From NCBI GenBank assembly GCA_003427395.1, contig BFEA01000008.1, forward strand, positions 7,758,334 through 7,791,354: 33,021 bases of DNA, in the 5' to 3' direction. Both the position numbers and the translations under genes were made by a program. Source of the stretch: Chara braunii. Lineage: Eukaryota; Streptophyta; Charophyceae; Charales; Characeae. Positions 9,363 to 18,560 of the stretch are shown here, piece after piece. Numbering within the stretch: position 1 is the stretch's first letter; each line of letters opens with the position of its first letter. The notes beneath the pieces are model-generated. The model had not been told where the DNA came from and searched no databases. It worked only from the letters and a program-made list of their open reading frames with translations.

Positions 9363-9511
9363 CACACCATGATCCAAGCGAATATTCCATTCGACTGGGT
9401 ATGCACGACCTCACTGACTTCCCTAAAAGGACACAANCACACCATGATCCAAGCGAATATTCCATTCGACTGGGTATGCACGACCTCACTGACTTCCCTA
9501 AAAGGACACAA
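9363..9511. other. Exact 74-base duplication around a single N (probable assembly join)
   Basis: Bases 9363-9436 and 9438-9511 are identical and the only unknown base of the window, N, sits between them at 9437. The equivalent place in copy B (from about 11264) has only one copy. This is what results when two overlapping contigs are joined without merging the overlap. Confidence 0.85.
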
Positions 9512-10781
9512 CGACTAGAGCCCGAGGGCACTGAGCCTTAAGCTGAAACAAACGATACGCAACACCTAGGGGAAGGCAGAAAAAAGACAACGAGGAAAAA
9601 AGGCATGCGGCATCAACAAAGGGCGAAGGTTGGAGGGCAAGGGGGGGGCGGGTGGGCGGACAGACAACATGCCGCACAGCAAACAACACAAGGCAACAAA
9701 GCATATAGGCTCGAGGGCATGGGGGTGGCGGGTGGTCAGGCAAACGGCACACAGCAACAAAACACACTGGGTGAAAAGCATGGTGTAGACGGATGGGCAA
9801 GCAAACAGCGCAAGGAAGCGAGGGAAACAACAGCAACACAAACAACGACAATGCAAAAACAACCCCCCCAAAAAATACAAGTATAAACAAGGCAAAGACT
9901 GAAAAAAAATAAAATAAAATAATAAATAATAAATAGATGATGAAGTCTGAACCCTCGACAATCTGCGGAATCCCTGTATTTGATGGTTTGGGTCATGAAC
10001 CCTTTGACCCTTGTTGAAGGCAGACTGTCCCCAAGCGGAACATAGCAGCGGGCAGCAACCCTGCGGAGCACCAGGCAGCGCAGTTGAGGCAACACGTCTG
10101 CACAACGCCAAAACGACTGCAAGGAACAACACGGCACGCCGAACTCGCAGCAGGGCACCCAAGCAGTGAAGCACCAGACAACACTACCAAGACAACCACA
10201 CTGCAAGGGACGAGAGGGCAAGCGGACCAGCAGCAGAGCGACCATGCTGAGGGGCCCAAGGCAACCCCAACACGGCAGCCAAACTACAGGGCGCTCAAGC
10301 AAAGGACCCGGAAGGCACGACCAGCGGGCGGGCGGCAAGGCAGCGAAACAGCGAAGCGCAAGGCAACACCACAACCCGGCCACACCACACAACAAAGACA
10401 GCAGCATGCCAAAAAACGACCTGCGAGGCAAGCGGAACGGGCAGCAAGGCAGTGGTGGAGCGCAAACGCGGTCGTCCACACATCCAACACGGAGCAAAAC
10501 AGCATATCACCTACTCACATCACGGGTGAACCCCTCAGACTGTTGGCTCCCACCACCCACTGAGCCAGGGAGACACTCCGTGGAGCATCCGTCATCACCT
10601 ACAGGCAACACAGACATCCCGAACCGAGCGGCCCCCCTAAGAGTGCAGTCGGCACTCCAAACGAGGAGCCACCGACTCTGTTTGGCACTACCTAAGGGTG
10701 CTCAGTCGGGGACACAAAAAAACTTAGAAAAAATCAGAAAGAGGACAAACAACAGAAGAAAAGACTGACGGACATAAAACT

Positions 10782-10784
<3 letters not shown>

Positions 10785-10836
<52 letters not shown>
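10785..10836. repeat. (TG)n array at the right edge of X-Y copy A
   Basis: A pure TG array of 52 bases directly follows ACTGATT, the end of Y. Copy B has the related ATTATGTGTGTTT at the same place (13239-13251), so the array probably grew from a short TG seed at the repeat edge. Confidence 0.97.
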
Positions 10837-10837
<1 letters not shown>

Positions 10838-11155
10838 CCCACCCACTGTCCCTCCATGGAGAAGGCCAAATGGACTAGTGTCCGGGGACACTAAGCCATA
10901 CGGCCTCGCGTCCCACGGACACCGCACACGCATACAAACAAACACATACACGTCCAAACCAGCCTGATGATGTGTGTACAAGAGGACAGAGATTACAGTC
11001 ACTTGGAATCATCACTATTAGGATTCAGTGTTCATCATTTTCCCGCATAAAGTCACCGATTAGCATACAAACTGTGTCACCGTTGCACAACTCGACAAGG
11101 GGGAGTCGACCCCCTTGATAGCAAAATGGATCGGACAAATCCTTCCGTGTGTGTG
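10837..11155. other. Spacer between X-Y copies with two perfect hairpins
   Basis: No gene. Two perfect inverted repeats are present: an 8-bp stem with a 2-base loop at 10876-10893 (TAGTGTCC-GG-GGACACTA) and an 8-bp stem with a 6-base loop at 11096-11117 (CAAGGGGG-AGTCGA-CCCCCTTG). Neither is followed by a T run that would suggest a terminator. Their role is unknown. Confidence 0.6.
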
Positions 11156-11768
11156 TTAGGTGAGATGAGTCTACTGCACCTTGCGATACAGCGAGCCGCG
11201 TTTATATAAGACACATCATAAATAATGCCAATAACACAAACATCACAACATCGAACGAATCACACCATGATCCAAGCGAATATTCCATTCGACTGGGTAT
11301 GCACGACCTCACTGACTTCCCTAAAAGGACACAACGACTAGAGCCCGAGGGCACTAAGCCTTAAGCTGAAACAAACAATACTCAACACCTAGGGGAAGGA
11401 AAAAAAACAACAACGAGGAAAAGAGGCATGCGGCATCAACGAAGGGCAAAGGTTGGAGGGCAAGGGGGGGGCGGGTGGGCGGACAGACAACATGCCGCAC
11501 AGCAAACAACACAAGGCAACAAAGCATATAGACTGGAGGGCATGGGGGTGGCGGGTGGGCAGGCAAACGGCACACATCAACAAAACACAATGGGTGAAAA
11601 GTATGGGGTAGACGGATGGGCAAGCAAACAGCGCAAGGCAACGAGGGAAACAACAACAACACAAACAACGACAATGCAAAAACAACCCCCCAAAAAAAAT
11701 ACAAGTATAAACAAGGCAAAGAATGAAAAAAAAATAATAAAAAAATAAAATAATAAATAGATGATGAA

Positions 11769-11824
11769 AGATTGTTTCGTCGGAGTTGCACCGACTCATC
11801 AGGAGGCTGAACCCTCGACAATCT
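11769..11824 (-). ncRNA. Type III hammerhead ribozyme, complete and with all core residues
   Basis: Self-cleaving RNA. Minus strand, 5' to 3': stem III 5' strand AGATTG, U and cleavage base C (triplet GTC), stem I GAGG-GTTCAG-CCTC, core CTGATGA, stem II GTCGG-TGCAACT-CCGAC, core GAAA, stem III 3' strand CAATCT. Every Watson-Crick pair closes (6 in stem III plus the U16.1-A15.1 pair, 4 in stem I, 5 in stem II) and all invariant core bases of the family are present. Cleavage is predicted between 11817 and 11816. Closed stems I and II with open stem III make it type III, the class used by viroid-like RNAs and plant retrozymes. Activity is inferred. Confidence 0.93.
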
Positions 11825-12414
11825 GCGGAATCCCCGTATTTGATGGTTTGGGTCATGAACCCTTTGACCCTTGTTGAAGGCAGACTGTCCCCAAGCGGAA
11901 CATAGCAGTGGGCAGCAACCCTGCGGAGCACCAGGCAGCGCAGTAGAGGCAACACGGCTGCACAACGCCAAAAACGACTGCAAGGAACGACACGGCACGC
12001 CGAACTCGCAGCAGGGCATCCAAGCAGTGAAGCACACTGGTGAAAGGGCATGGGATAGGCGGATGGGCAAGCAAACAACTTAAGGCAGCGAGGAAAACAA
12101 CAGCAAGACTAACGACGACAAGGCAAACAACACAAGGCAGCAAAGCATATAGGCTGGAGGGCAAGGGGGAGGCGGGTGGGCAGGCAAACAGCACAAAGCC
12201 ACAAAGCACACAGGGTAAAAGGCATGGGGTAGGCGGATGGGCAAGCAAACAGCGTAAGGCGACGAGGGAAACAACATCAAGACAAACGACAACAAGGCAA
12301 AAACAATACCCGAAAAAAACACAAGTATAAACGAGGCAAAGACTGAAAAAAATAAAAACTGATGATAGATTGTTTTGTCGGAGTTGCACCGACTCATCAG
12401 GAGGCTGAACCCTC
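11817..12414 (-). ncRNA. 598-nt monomer between two hammerhead cleavage sites
   Basis: If both ribozymes cut, the minus-strand transcript would release exactly this 598-nt RNA with 5'-OH and 2',3'-cyclic phosphate ends, which can be circularised by a tRNA ligase in plants. It contains partial X and partial Y. The size is near the 600-1000 nt reported for plant retrozyme circles. In this locus hammerhead 2 carries damaging changes, so release here is doubtful; the arrangement records how the array arose. Confidence 0.6.
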
Positions 12415-12422
12415 GATAATCT
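12367..12422 (-). ncRNA. Second type III hammerhead, predicted inactive
   Basis: Identical to hammerhead 1 except for two bases. The core GAAA is AAAA (G12 to A; plus position 12376), and the cleavage triplet GTC is ATC (plus 12417), which also breaks the first stem III pair. G12 acts in catalysis in this family, so loss of activity is expected. The G12 change is a C-to-T at a CpG on the plus strand, as expected from methylcytosine decay. Stems I and II are intact. Confidence 0.88.
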
Positions 12423-13249
12423 GCGGAATCCCCGTATTTGATGGTTTGGGTCATGAACCCTTCGACTCTTGTTGAAGGCAGACTGTCCCCAAGCGGAACA
12501 TAGCAGCGGGCAGCAACCCTGCGGAGCACCAGGCAGCGCAGTAGAGGCAACATGGCTGCACAACGCCAAAAACGACTGCAAGGAACGACACGGCACGCCG
12601 AACTCGCAGCAGGGCACCCAAGCAGTGAAGCACCAGGCAACACTACCAAGACAACCACACTGCAAGGGACGAGAGGGCAAGTGGACCAGCAGCAGAGCGA
12701 CCATGCTGAGAGGCCCAAGGCAACCCCAACACGGCAGCCAAACTACAGGGCGCTCAAGCAAAGGACCCGAAAGGCACGACCAGCGGGTGGGCGACAAGGC
12801 AGCGAAACAGCGAAGTGCAAGGCAACACCACAACCCGGCCACACCACACAGCAAGACAACAACATGCCAAGAACGACCTGCGAGGCAAGCGGAATGGGCA
12901 GCAAGGCAGTGGTGGAGCGCAGACGGGGTCGTCCACACATCCAACACGGAGCAAAGCAGCACATCACCTACTCACATCACGGGTGAACCCCACAGACTGT
13001 TGGTTCCCACCACCGACTGAGCCAGGGGGAGACTCCGCCGAGCATCCGTCATCACCTACAGGCAACACAGACATCCCGAACCGAGCGGCCCCCCTAAGAG
13101 TGCAGTTGGAACTCCAAACGAGGAGCCACCGACTGTTTGGCACTACCTAAGGGTGCTCAGTCGGGGACACAAAAAAAACTTAGAAAAAATCAGAAAGAGG
13201 ACAAACAACAGAAGAAAAGACTGACAGACATAAAACTGATTATGTGTGT

Positions 13250-15469
13250 TTATTTTGCGTATCAAGCCTCCACGACCGTGTCGCAGCATGTTGTGTCAAA
13301 AACTCATGCGAGGAACCCGACCCCAATCAAGCGATTCTTGGATTACCTTACGAAAAATCACCACGCTCACCCTCGATCGTCGCGGAAGGGAATGGTTTAC
13401 GCACACTCCACCTGGAACACAGGTGTGCGAAGTAGCTCAACCCATAGAGTGTAACACTTAGTGGGATTTCGAAAAAACACGACACACAACAATACGTAAT
13501 TTCTCAGGAAAGCCAGAGATCCTAATCATTGCCATGCGCATGTGGAAGAAAGGAACATAAGGAAAAAAAAACGGGAAAAAAAGGGGGGGGAAACAAACCA
13601 AAGGGATATGAACACAAAAACCATGCACGAAAGCATCATAGAAGGAGGGGGGGTAAAAACCATTGATGACACAAGCCATTTAGACAAAGTCGAACGAACA
13701 GACGAAGCATCATTATTCAAAGAGAACTCTCATAACCCAGCCGCAAGGCCGCTCTGAAAAGGTTTAAAAAAACAACCATACCATCCCCGATCTCGCTACG
13801 TTAACTTCGAGCCTAACCCTCCGAATTTCCACGAGACGTTATGTGGGGGAGAAGAGGAGAACCCAACATGAACAAGCCCTCCTACGACAATCCATCCAAC
13901 TATAAACGTGATCGTCATGATGATGTTCGATGCAAACAAGGCAATCGCCCAGTGAGGAACGACAATATCGGGAGGGGTGGGACAAGCCAACTGCGGGTTC
14001 ATAATCAAGAGGGTGACGACATTCAAAATCCTCCATGAGAAGACAAGGGATGCTACACATGGGCCGAAACAACACAACCACACAACACACATAATTGCAT
14101 GGAGTCGAAACCGCCCAAACGACGGACCGCTGGCAAACCCCTGCTCCCCTCGTAGCTCCCACCAAAATTCCGTACAATCCCAGAGCACAGCCATCATTAT
14201 TACAAGAGCCGAAGTGCCCTCCTCTCAAACTAGAACGGAACGCCAGCAGCCCCTCCCCCTTACACCAGCCCCTCCGTCACTTCGTGAGTACTACCGTTGT
14301 TCAGAAGAGATCCATAACATCCCGAAGCGCAGCCTCCACCAAAAAACTCCCGGTGCAGAAAAGCACCCCTCCCCTTGATGGAGGAACCCGTCCCCGCATG
14401 ACGCTCCTATCAGATCCTTCCCCGCGCTCCAACATACACCTAACTTACACTGCCTCCCACCGCTCCCGTACCCCATACAACCACAGAGTCCCAAAATGGC
14501 GTCGCCATTACGCCTTGCAGACGCGCAGATGGGCACAAGGGGAAGACAAATTCAAGAGCAGGCCCCTGCTGATGCAGACCAGTGCCTCACGGCTGTCCAG
14601 GAAGGCTAAGAAGGACAAAAAGGCGAAGAGGGCGATCAGGGTGACGACGATGCAGTATGCCACGCCCAACTCGTCTATGGCGAAGAGATCTAGAAATCAA
14701 TCCTGCAAAATCGCATCAACCCGTTCCTTTGGCAGCAACTACCCAAACAAAGCCCGCATCCCATATATACACATCGTACGACCATCATAGCGCTCCGAAA
14801 GGGAACTCAAAGGAAACATCCTCAAGAGGACAGAGAATCAAGACGAGGGGGTGGAGAAAAAGGGGGGGTGTGGGGGGTGGGGGGTGGGGACAAGGAGGAT
14901 TGTTACCGATGCGCTCGCCATACTCTGACCCATACGCCCGCGATGGAAGCCGATGCTGATGAAGAAAACGGACGGAGTCCTTGGTGCTCACGACGCTCAG
15001 GACACACGAACACGGGGCGCAGTCCACGAACACGGATGGCGGGGCGACAGATCTACCACCCAGAGCCAATGCGAGCGACACACCGGGAGTCGCAATTGGC
15101 GAAGGGAGTAGGCTGTCGCGGCGAGAAAAAGAGAGGGTGGACACTTCGTCTCCTTGGATTAATATACATTAACCGGGAGGGGAGAGCCTCTACCGTCAAA
15201 CCCGCGAACCGAACCGAACCGCAGACCCATGGGGGGTGTGTGCGTGCGTGCGGCAGGGGCCCCAAAAGGAGTTTTATGAGGAAGGTCCTACGTCGGGCGG
15301 AAAAAAATAACTAAATACACCATTTCACCGACAAGGCGAGAGTGGGAAGGGTAGACCTCTTTTTCTCATTACTCAATAGGGGTGTTCATATTTCACACAC
15401 AAGGGAATAATGCTGTAAATGTCATCATCTACTTGGAAAAAAAAGGGGGGGAAAAAGGGTGTAAGTATG

Positions 15470-15471
<2 letters not shown>
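13250..15471. other. Unassigned 2.2 kb with only weak open frames
   Basis: No recognised domain. The longest plus frame (14095-14790, 231 codons) is rich in K, R, S and P with a basic run (SRKAKKDKKAKRA). The opposite strand of the same bases (about 14525-14705) reads as a hydrophobic, membrane-like stretch, and another hydrophobic minus frame lies at 13796-14197. Only one strand can be coding, if either. G-rich low complexity occurs at 13560-13660 and 14860-14900. No splice pattern could be confirmed. Confidence 0.45.

Positions 15472-15532
<61 letters not shown>
15472..15532. repeat. (TG)n array
   Basis: A pure TG array of about 60 bases, with the TG strand on plus like the other long TG arrays of this window. 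Confidence 0.97.
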
Positions 15533-15533
<1 letters not shown>

Positions 15534-15574
15534 TTGTTTCTTTGTTCGTCGAAGAAACTTCGGATGGGGGGCAG

Positions 15575-15670
15575 CACTTGAGGAGGTGATAAGAGCACTC
15601 TCCCAAAGTGGCCCTCCAGTTGAATGCTCCATCTATTGGTGAGGAGCTGCACCTGTTGGGAACCGGGTCG
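15575..15670 (-). repeat. Retroposon tail fragment
   Basis: Contains GAGGTGATAAGAGCA, a diverged middle, then CCATCTATTGGTGAGGAGC and GGGAACCGGGTC. It is closest to the copy at 3146 (same 'aggtgataagagca' start). No poly(A) remnant is visible next to it. Confidence 0.65.
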
Positions 15671-15771
15671 AGAGAATATTGTTTTTTTCTGAACAACTGA
15701 AAATGTTTGTACTATACAAGCAAGGAAATGGGCCCTGCCATGATGCCATCCCTCACAAAGCTGTGTTCTCC

Positions 15772-15948
15772 TGGGGCGGCGAGGTCCCGCCAGCGAAGAG
15801 AATTGGATTGGACGCCTGAATTTTGGACGTGCTTGAAGAGAGGTGCAGATGCTCGCGATTAATCTGCTTTGCTGCATCTCCGCACTAAACATGTTCAAAT
15901 TCAGGCACTTAATCCAATCCTCTTTGTAAGTGGGACCTTGCCCCTGCT
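15772..15948. repeat. Foldback (inverted-repeat) element of ~175 bp
   Basis: The two halves are inverted repeats of each other around GATTAATC at 15857-15864. Matching blocks, from outside in: GGGGC; AGGTCCC; AAGAG with ATTGGATT; GCCTGAATTT; and GCAG near the centre. By eye roughly 70 percent of positions pair, with some G-U pairs in RNA. It has almost no loop. It could be a MITE-like foldback or a hairpin small-RNA precursor. No coding function. Confidence 0.6.
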
Positions 15949-17004
15949 GGTGAACCAGGCATTAGAATAAACTAGAAATGAACCACTATAATAGCATAAC
16001 AACAGAAAGAAGGGAACGGAAAAAAAAAAAAAAAAGAAAAAAAAAAAGGAGCAATCACAACAGGATCTACATGGGCCTCTAACTCCGGCTGCTGTCAAAA
16101 AAAAAAACACACTCCGGCTGTGACCTCGTATCGAAATCCCTCTTGACAGCATGCAGCCGGGTAGGAAAGAATAATCTTCTAAAAACGGGCCCAGCATCCC
16201 CTGATGTGGGCTACCTTCTTCCCCCGAATAGCTGTATTTAGACTGAAAGTTACCCCAAATACACATTTAATACAGCTATAATGACGTTACGTTGTATTCG
16301 GCGGAAGAAGGTAGTCCAGTGAATTAGTGCCAGGGAACGGTCGGAGCGTCTCCTCTTGATAGCATGTGTGCATTCTCTCTTTCTTTTTTTTTTAATAATA
16401 ATTTATATATAAAAGATATATATTTTTTTATAAAAAAAAAAAAACACCCCCTCCAGTGTGAGCATGTGTGTATTCTCACAAAGAGCTTTGTCACCAGGAA
16501 GAACAAATGTTCAGTGTGGAGTGACATGTTACTCCACTGGAGGAGGATCATGCCAAACAACCCCGCGCTGCACTCTCCTGATTCAGAAACTGTAAGTGTT
16601 TTTTATTTGTTTTTGTTTTTGGAGTTTTGAAATCACGCATCTTCGAAAATATCTGGCTCAAGAATGCTGAAGGGATTCCATGATCAACTGGCACACCAGC
16701 AGGCAGCTTTTGAAGTGCTTGAATACAGTAGGGGGTCTCGAGACTTGAGGATTTGTGAAACACGATCTTCAGATGCGGAAATCCGCAACAGAATTACAGG
16801 CCAAACTACAAGGCCTAGATTACATCAGGTTGTAAACTGGAGGCGATTATTGAGAGTATCATAGGTCAGGGTACTTGTAGGAGAGGACCACCTCTTGGAG
16901 GATACCCTGGTGGAAAGAGACTCCACAGATTGGTGACATGGTCATTGAACGGCTGTCACTTAGTGACGGTTCTCTTTTTTTTTTTCTTTCTTTCTTAAAG
17001 AACA
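15949..17004. other. Unassigned, A/T-rich runs and a tail remnant
   Basis: No gene supported. A-rich runs lie at 16019-16046 and 16099-16109; an AT-rich stretch with 'tttatatataaaag' is at 16399-16440. Directly after it, 16441-16460 holds a short remnant of the retroposon tail (ACACCCCCTCCAGTGTGAG). The sequence at 16650-16860 is open in one plus frame (66 codons) without a motif. Confidence 0.5.
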
Positions 17005-17115
17005 ACTCGAGTCGGTGCTAGGGGTGCTGATAGGAGCAGACACCACTATCACTTTCGGGGAGGCTCCATCTATTGGTGGGGAGCAGCACCTGCTGGAAAC
17101 CGGGTCTCAAGGAGT
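17005..17115 (-). repeat. Retroposon tail module, left arm of an inverted pair
   Basis: Reads GGGGTGCTGATAGGAGCAGAC, then CCATCTATTGGTGGGGAGC and GCACCTGCTGGAAACCGGG on plus, so its sense is minus. The poly(A) side is the T-rich stretch at 16973-16996. It is followed within 65 bases by a second, oppositely oriented tail fragment. Confidence 0.7.
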
Positions 17116-17177
17116 AGCTTTGGAGACTGCAAAATTATCCCCCGCTCCGACAGGCAAACTTCACCTGCTACCAAAGG

Positions 17178-17253
17178 TGTTAGTGGTGTCTGCTCTTATC
17201 AGCAGCACTAACACTGGCGGGGGTGTTGTTAAAAAAAAAAAAAAAAAAAAAAT

Positions 17254-17289
<36 letters not shown>

Positions 17290-17302
17290 CACCAAAGTTT
17301 GC

Positions 17303-17336
<34 letters not shown>

Positions 17337-17338
17337 CT
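17178..17338 (+). repeat. Retroposon tail end with A tract facing two T tracts
   Basis: GTTAGTGGTGTCTGCTCTTAT and AACACTGGCGGGGGTGTTGTT, then about 22 A's (17231-17252), TC, about 30 T's (17256-17284), a 24-base spacer and a second T run (17309-17336). Sense is plus. The A and T runs could form a long A-T hairpin, and their lengths are unlikely to be exact in any assembly. Confidence 0.7.
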
Positions 17339-18139
17339 GCCACCAACCTCCGCTTCCTTCAGGCCTACCGGCTTCCTAATGCCCTGAAGAGCCGAGTTTT
17401 CGATGTCGGAGGGAGTGGTGGTTTAAAGGGAGGAAAATGGCCCCAAATGGCCAACAGGCTACAGCGCCATTTCCTCCCTTAACGGTATCTTCAGTTCAAG
17501 GGCGAAAATGCCCCTGTAGGCACTTGGGCTTCAAGGACATGGGGTATCGAGGGGATTGATGATTGCATGCAGCGAATCGGTGAGTGCACTCACTCAGTGA
17601 GAAAGAGCTACAGATGTAAATGTACGGAAAGCACATGTAATGTACCAGATAGAATAAGATTATTTCAAGGAGGACAATCAGGGCTCAGAGGAACGACGGG
17701 GGACCTGATTTCAAGGATTTTTTTTAGGTGTGTGCAAGGGGTCCCTATAAAAAAAATCTTAGAAACAACTACGCGAGAGTGATGTGTTGAGTTTTGAATT
17801 CGCAGGAATAATGGCGCACTGCAGGTCCGGGCCGAGGGCAGTTAGAAACGACAAAAAAAGAACAGCTTTGTGCACCTTTTTTTTTTTTTTTTTTTTTTTG
17901 AAGGTCCATGTCGTAGTAAAGGGTGGATGCTAGGCCTCGGGAGGTGCCTGTCGTCGTACTCAACCAGTGAGGAGGTCAGATGGCTTGTGACAACCCCAAG
18001 GACAGTCTTTCCTCCAGGGGGCATCATCCGTGACCTGTTATATACTAATCTTATCGCAAGTCGAGCCCTACAGCGGTGCGACCCAGACCTCTCTATCTAG
18101 ACCTAGACCAGGTCGGAAGTTCGAAAGTGGCAAAATCTT
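17339..18139. other. Unassigned, no supported gene
   Basis: Nothing recognisable. A T tract at 17877-17899 splits the region. An inverted echo (GGAGGAAAATGG at 17430-17441 and CCATTTCCTCCC at 17467-17478) flanks 17442-17466 and could form a hairpin. Open frames are short. Confidence 0.45.
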
Positions 18140-18225
18140 TCCCCCCCCCCGAAAAAAAAGTACATGCTCCAATCTATCCATGGGGAGCGGCACGTGCTGG
18201 GAACCAGGACCAGCGTCCCTTTCAA
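18140..18225 (-). repeat. Short retroposon tail, 'ATGCTCC' subtype, second copy
   Basis: After a C run and an A run come ACATGCTCCAATCTATCCATG, GGGGAGCGGCACGTGCTGG and CCAGCGTCCCTTTCAAGA. It matches 4399-4460 closely, including the shared 'ttcaaga' flank, so this subtype has its own left end. Confidence 0.7.
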
Positions 18226-18480
18226 GAGCACATTATGGACACCAGCAGGGCGTTAGAATGATGCACGGCTGGACACACACTCCCCTGGGCTGACCCAGGT
18301 AAGCTATTACAGACACTGCTTGCGCACCACCCAGGGGTCTTAGTCCATGGTTGTTGTATGTTGGGTTTGAGCTGTGGGATGTTTGCCTGATGCTCTTGGT
18401 TCTAGTGGTTCTTTGCGTGCTTAGATACTTGGGGATGATTGTTCATTTGCCTTCCAGTCCGATATTGCGCACAAATCGTT
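18226..18480. other. Unassigned short stretch
   Basis: No gene, RNA or repeat copy recognised in this segment between the tail fragment and the tRNA-like head. Confidence 0.4.
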
Positions 18481-18560
18481 CAGTTTCCACAGTAGCTCAG
18501 TAGGTTCGATAGTAGATTGCATGGATGAGGTCCTGTGTTCAAACTCGCTTACGTAGTGGG
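18481..18560 (+). repeat. Second tRNA-like SINE head
   Basis: An A box (TAGCTCAGTAGG, 18493-18504) and a degenerate B box (TGTTCAAACTC, 18536-18546) lie 43 bases apart, suiting a Pol III internal promoter. The surrounding bases do not fold as a whole tRNA. The repeat body that follows (18561-18952) is present in three partial copies, so this may be the head of that family. Confidence 0.5.

Larger units (their letters stand above)
9258..10784. repeat. X-Y repeat, copy A (hammerhead deleted)
   Basis: This 1.5-kb unit begins TTAGGTGAGATGA and ends AAACTGATT before a TG array. It is a direct repeat of 11156-13249. X (to about 9945) contains subrepeats around 'gggtgggcaggcaaac'; Y (from about 9946) starts CTGAACCCTCGACAATC. 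At 9945/9946 the hammerhead present in copy B is missing about 35 bases; the cleavage triplet and half of stem I remain but the catalytic core is gone. The plus strand is poor in T, which explains the long stop-free minus frames. No protein is supported. Confidence 0.85.
11156..13249. repeat. X-Y repeat, copy B, with two hammerheads and a duplicated inner unit
   Basis: Order on the plus strand: X (11156-11768), hammerhead 1, partial Y (11825-12033), partial X (12034-12366), hammerhead 2, full Y (12423-13249). Removing one 598-base hammerhead-to-hammerhead unit leaves about 1.5 kb, the size of copy A. So copy B is a copy-A-like unit with one extra ribozyme-bounded monomer. The ribozymes read on the minus strand, so the transcript would run from Y toward X. 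No coding sequence is supported. Confidence 0.85.

Noticed and set aside
11853-12962. A 369-codon open frame on the minus strand, with similar long C/L-rich frames in copy A
   Set aside because: The plus strand here is poor in T, so the minus strand is poor in A and stop codons are rare by composition. The frame runs through hammerhead 2 and the same repeats in other frames are equally open. No domain or start context supports a protein.
7825-13249. A CRISPR array or prokaryotic origin for the tandem repeats
   Set aside because: Units are hundreds of bases long without short repeat-spacer structure, and the window is clearly eukaryotic.
14950-14970. Another CTGATGA at 14955 on plus
   Set aside because: The following bases form no stem II and no properly placed GAAA follows.
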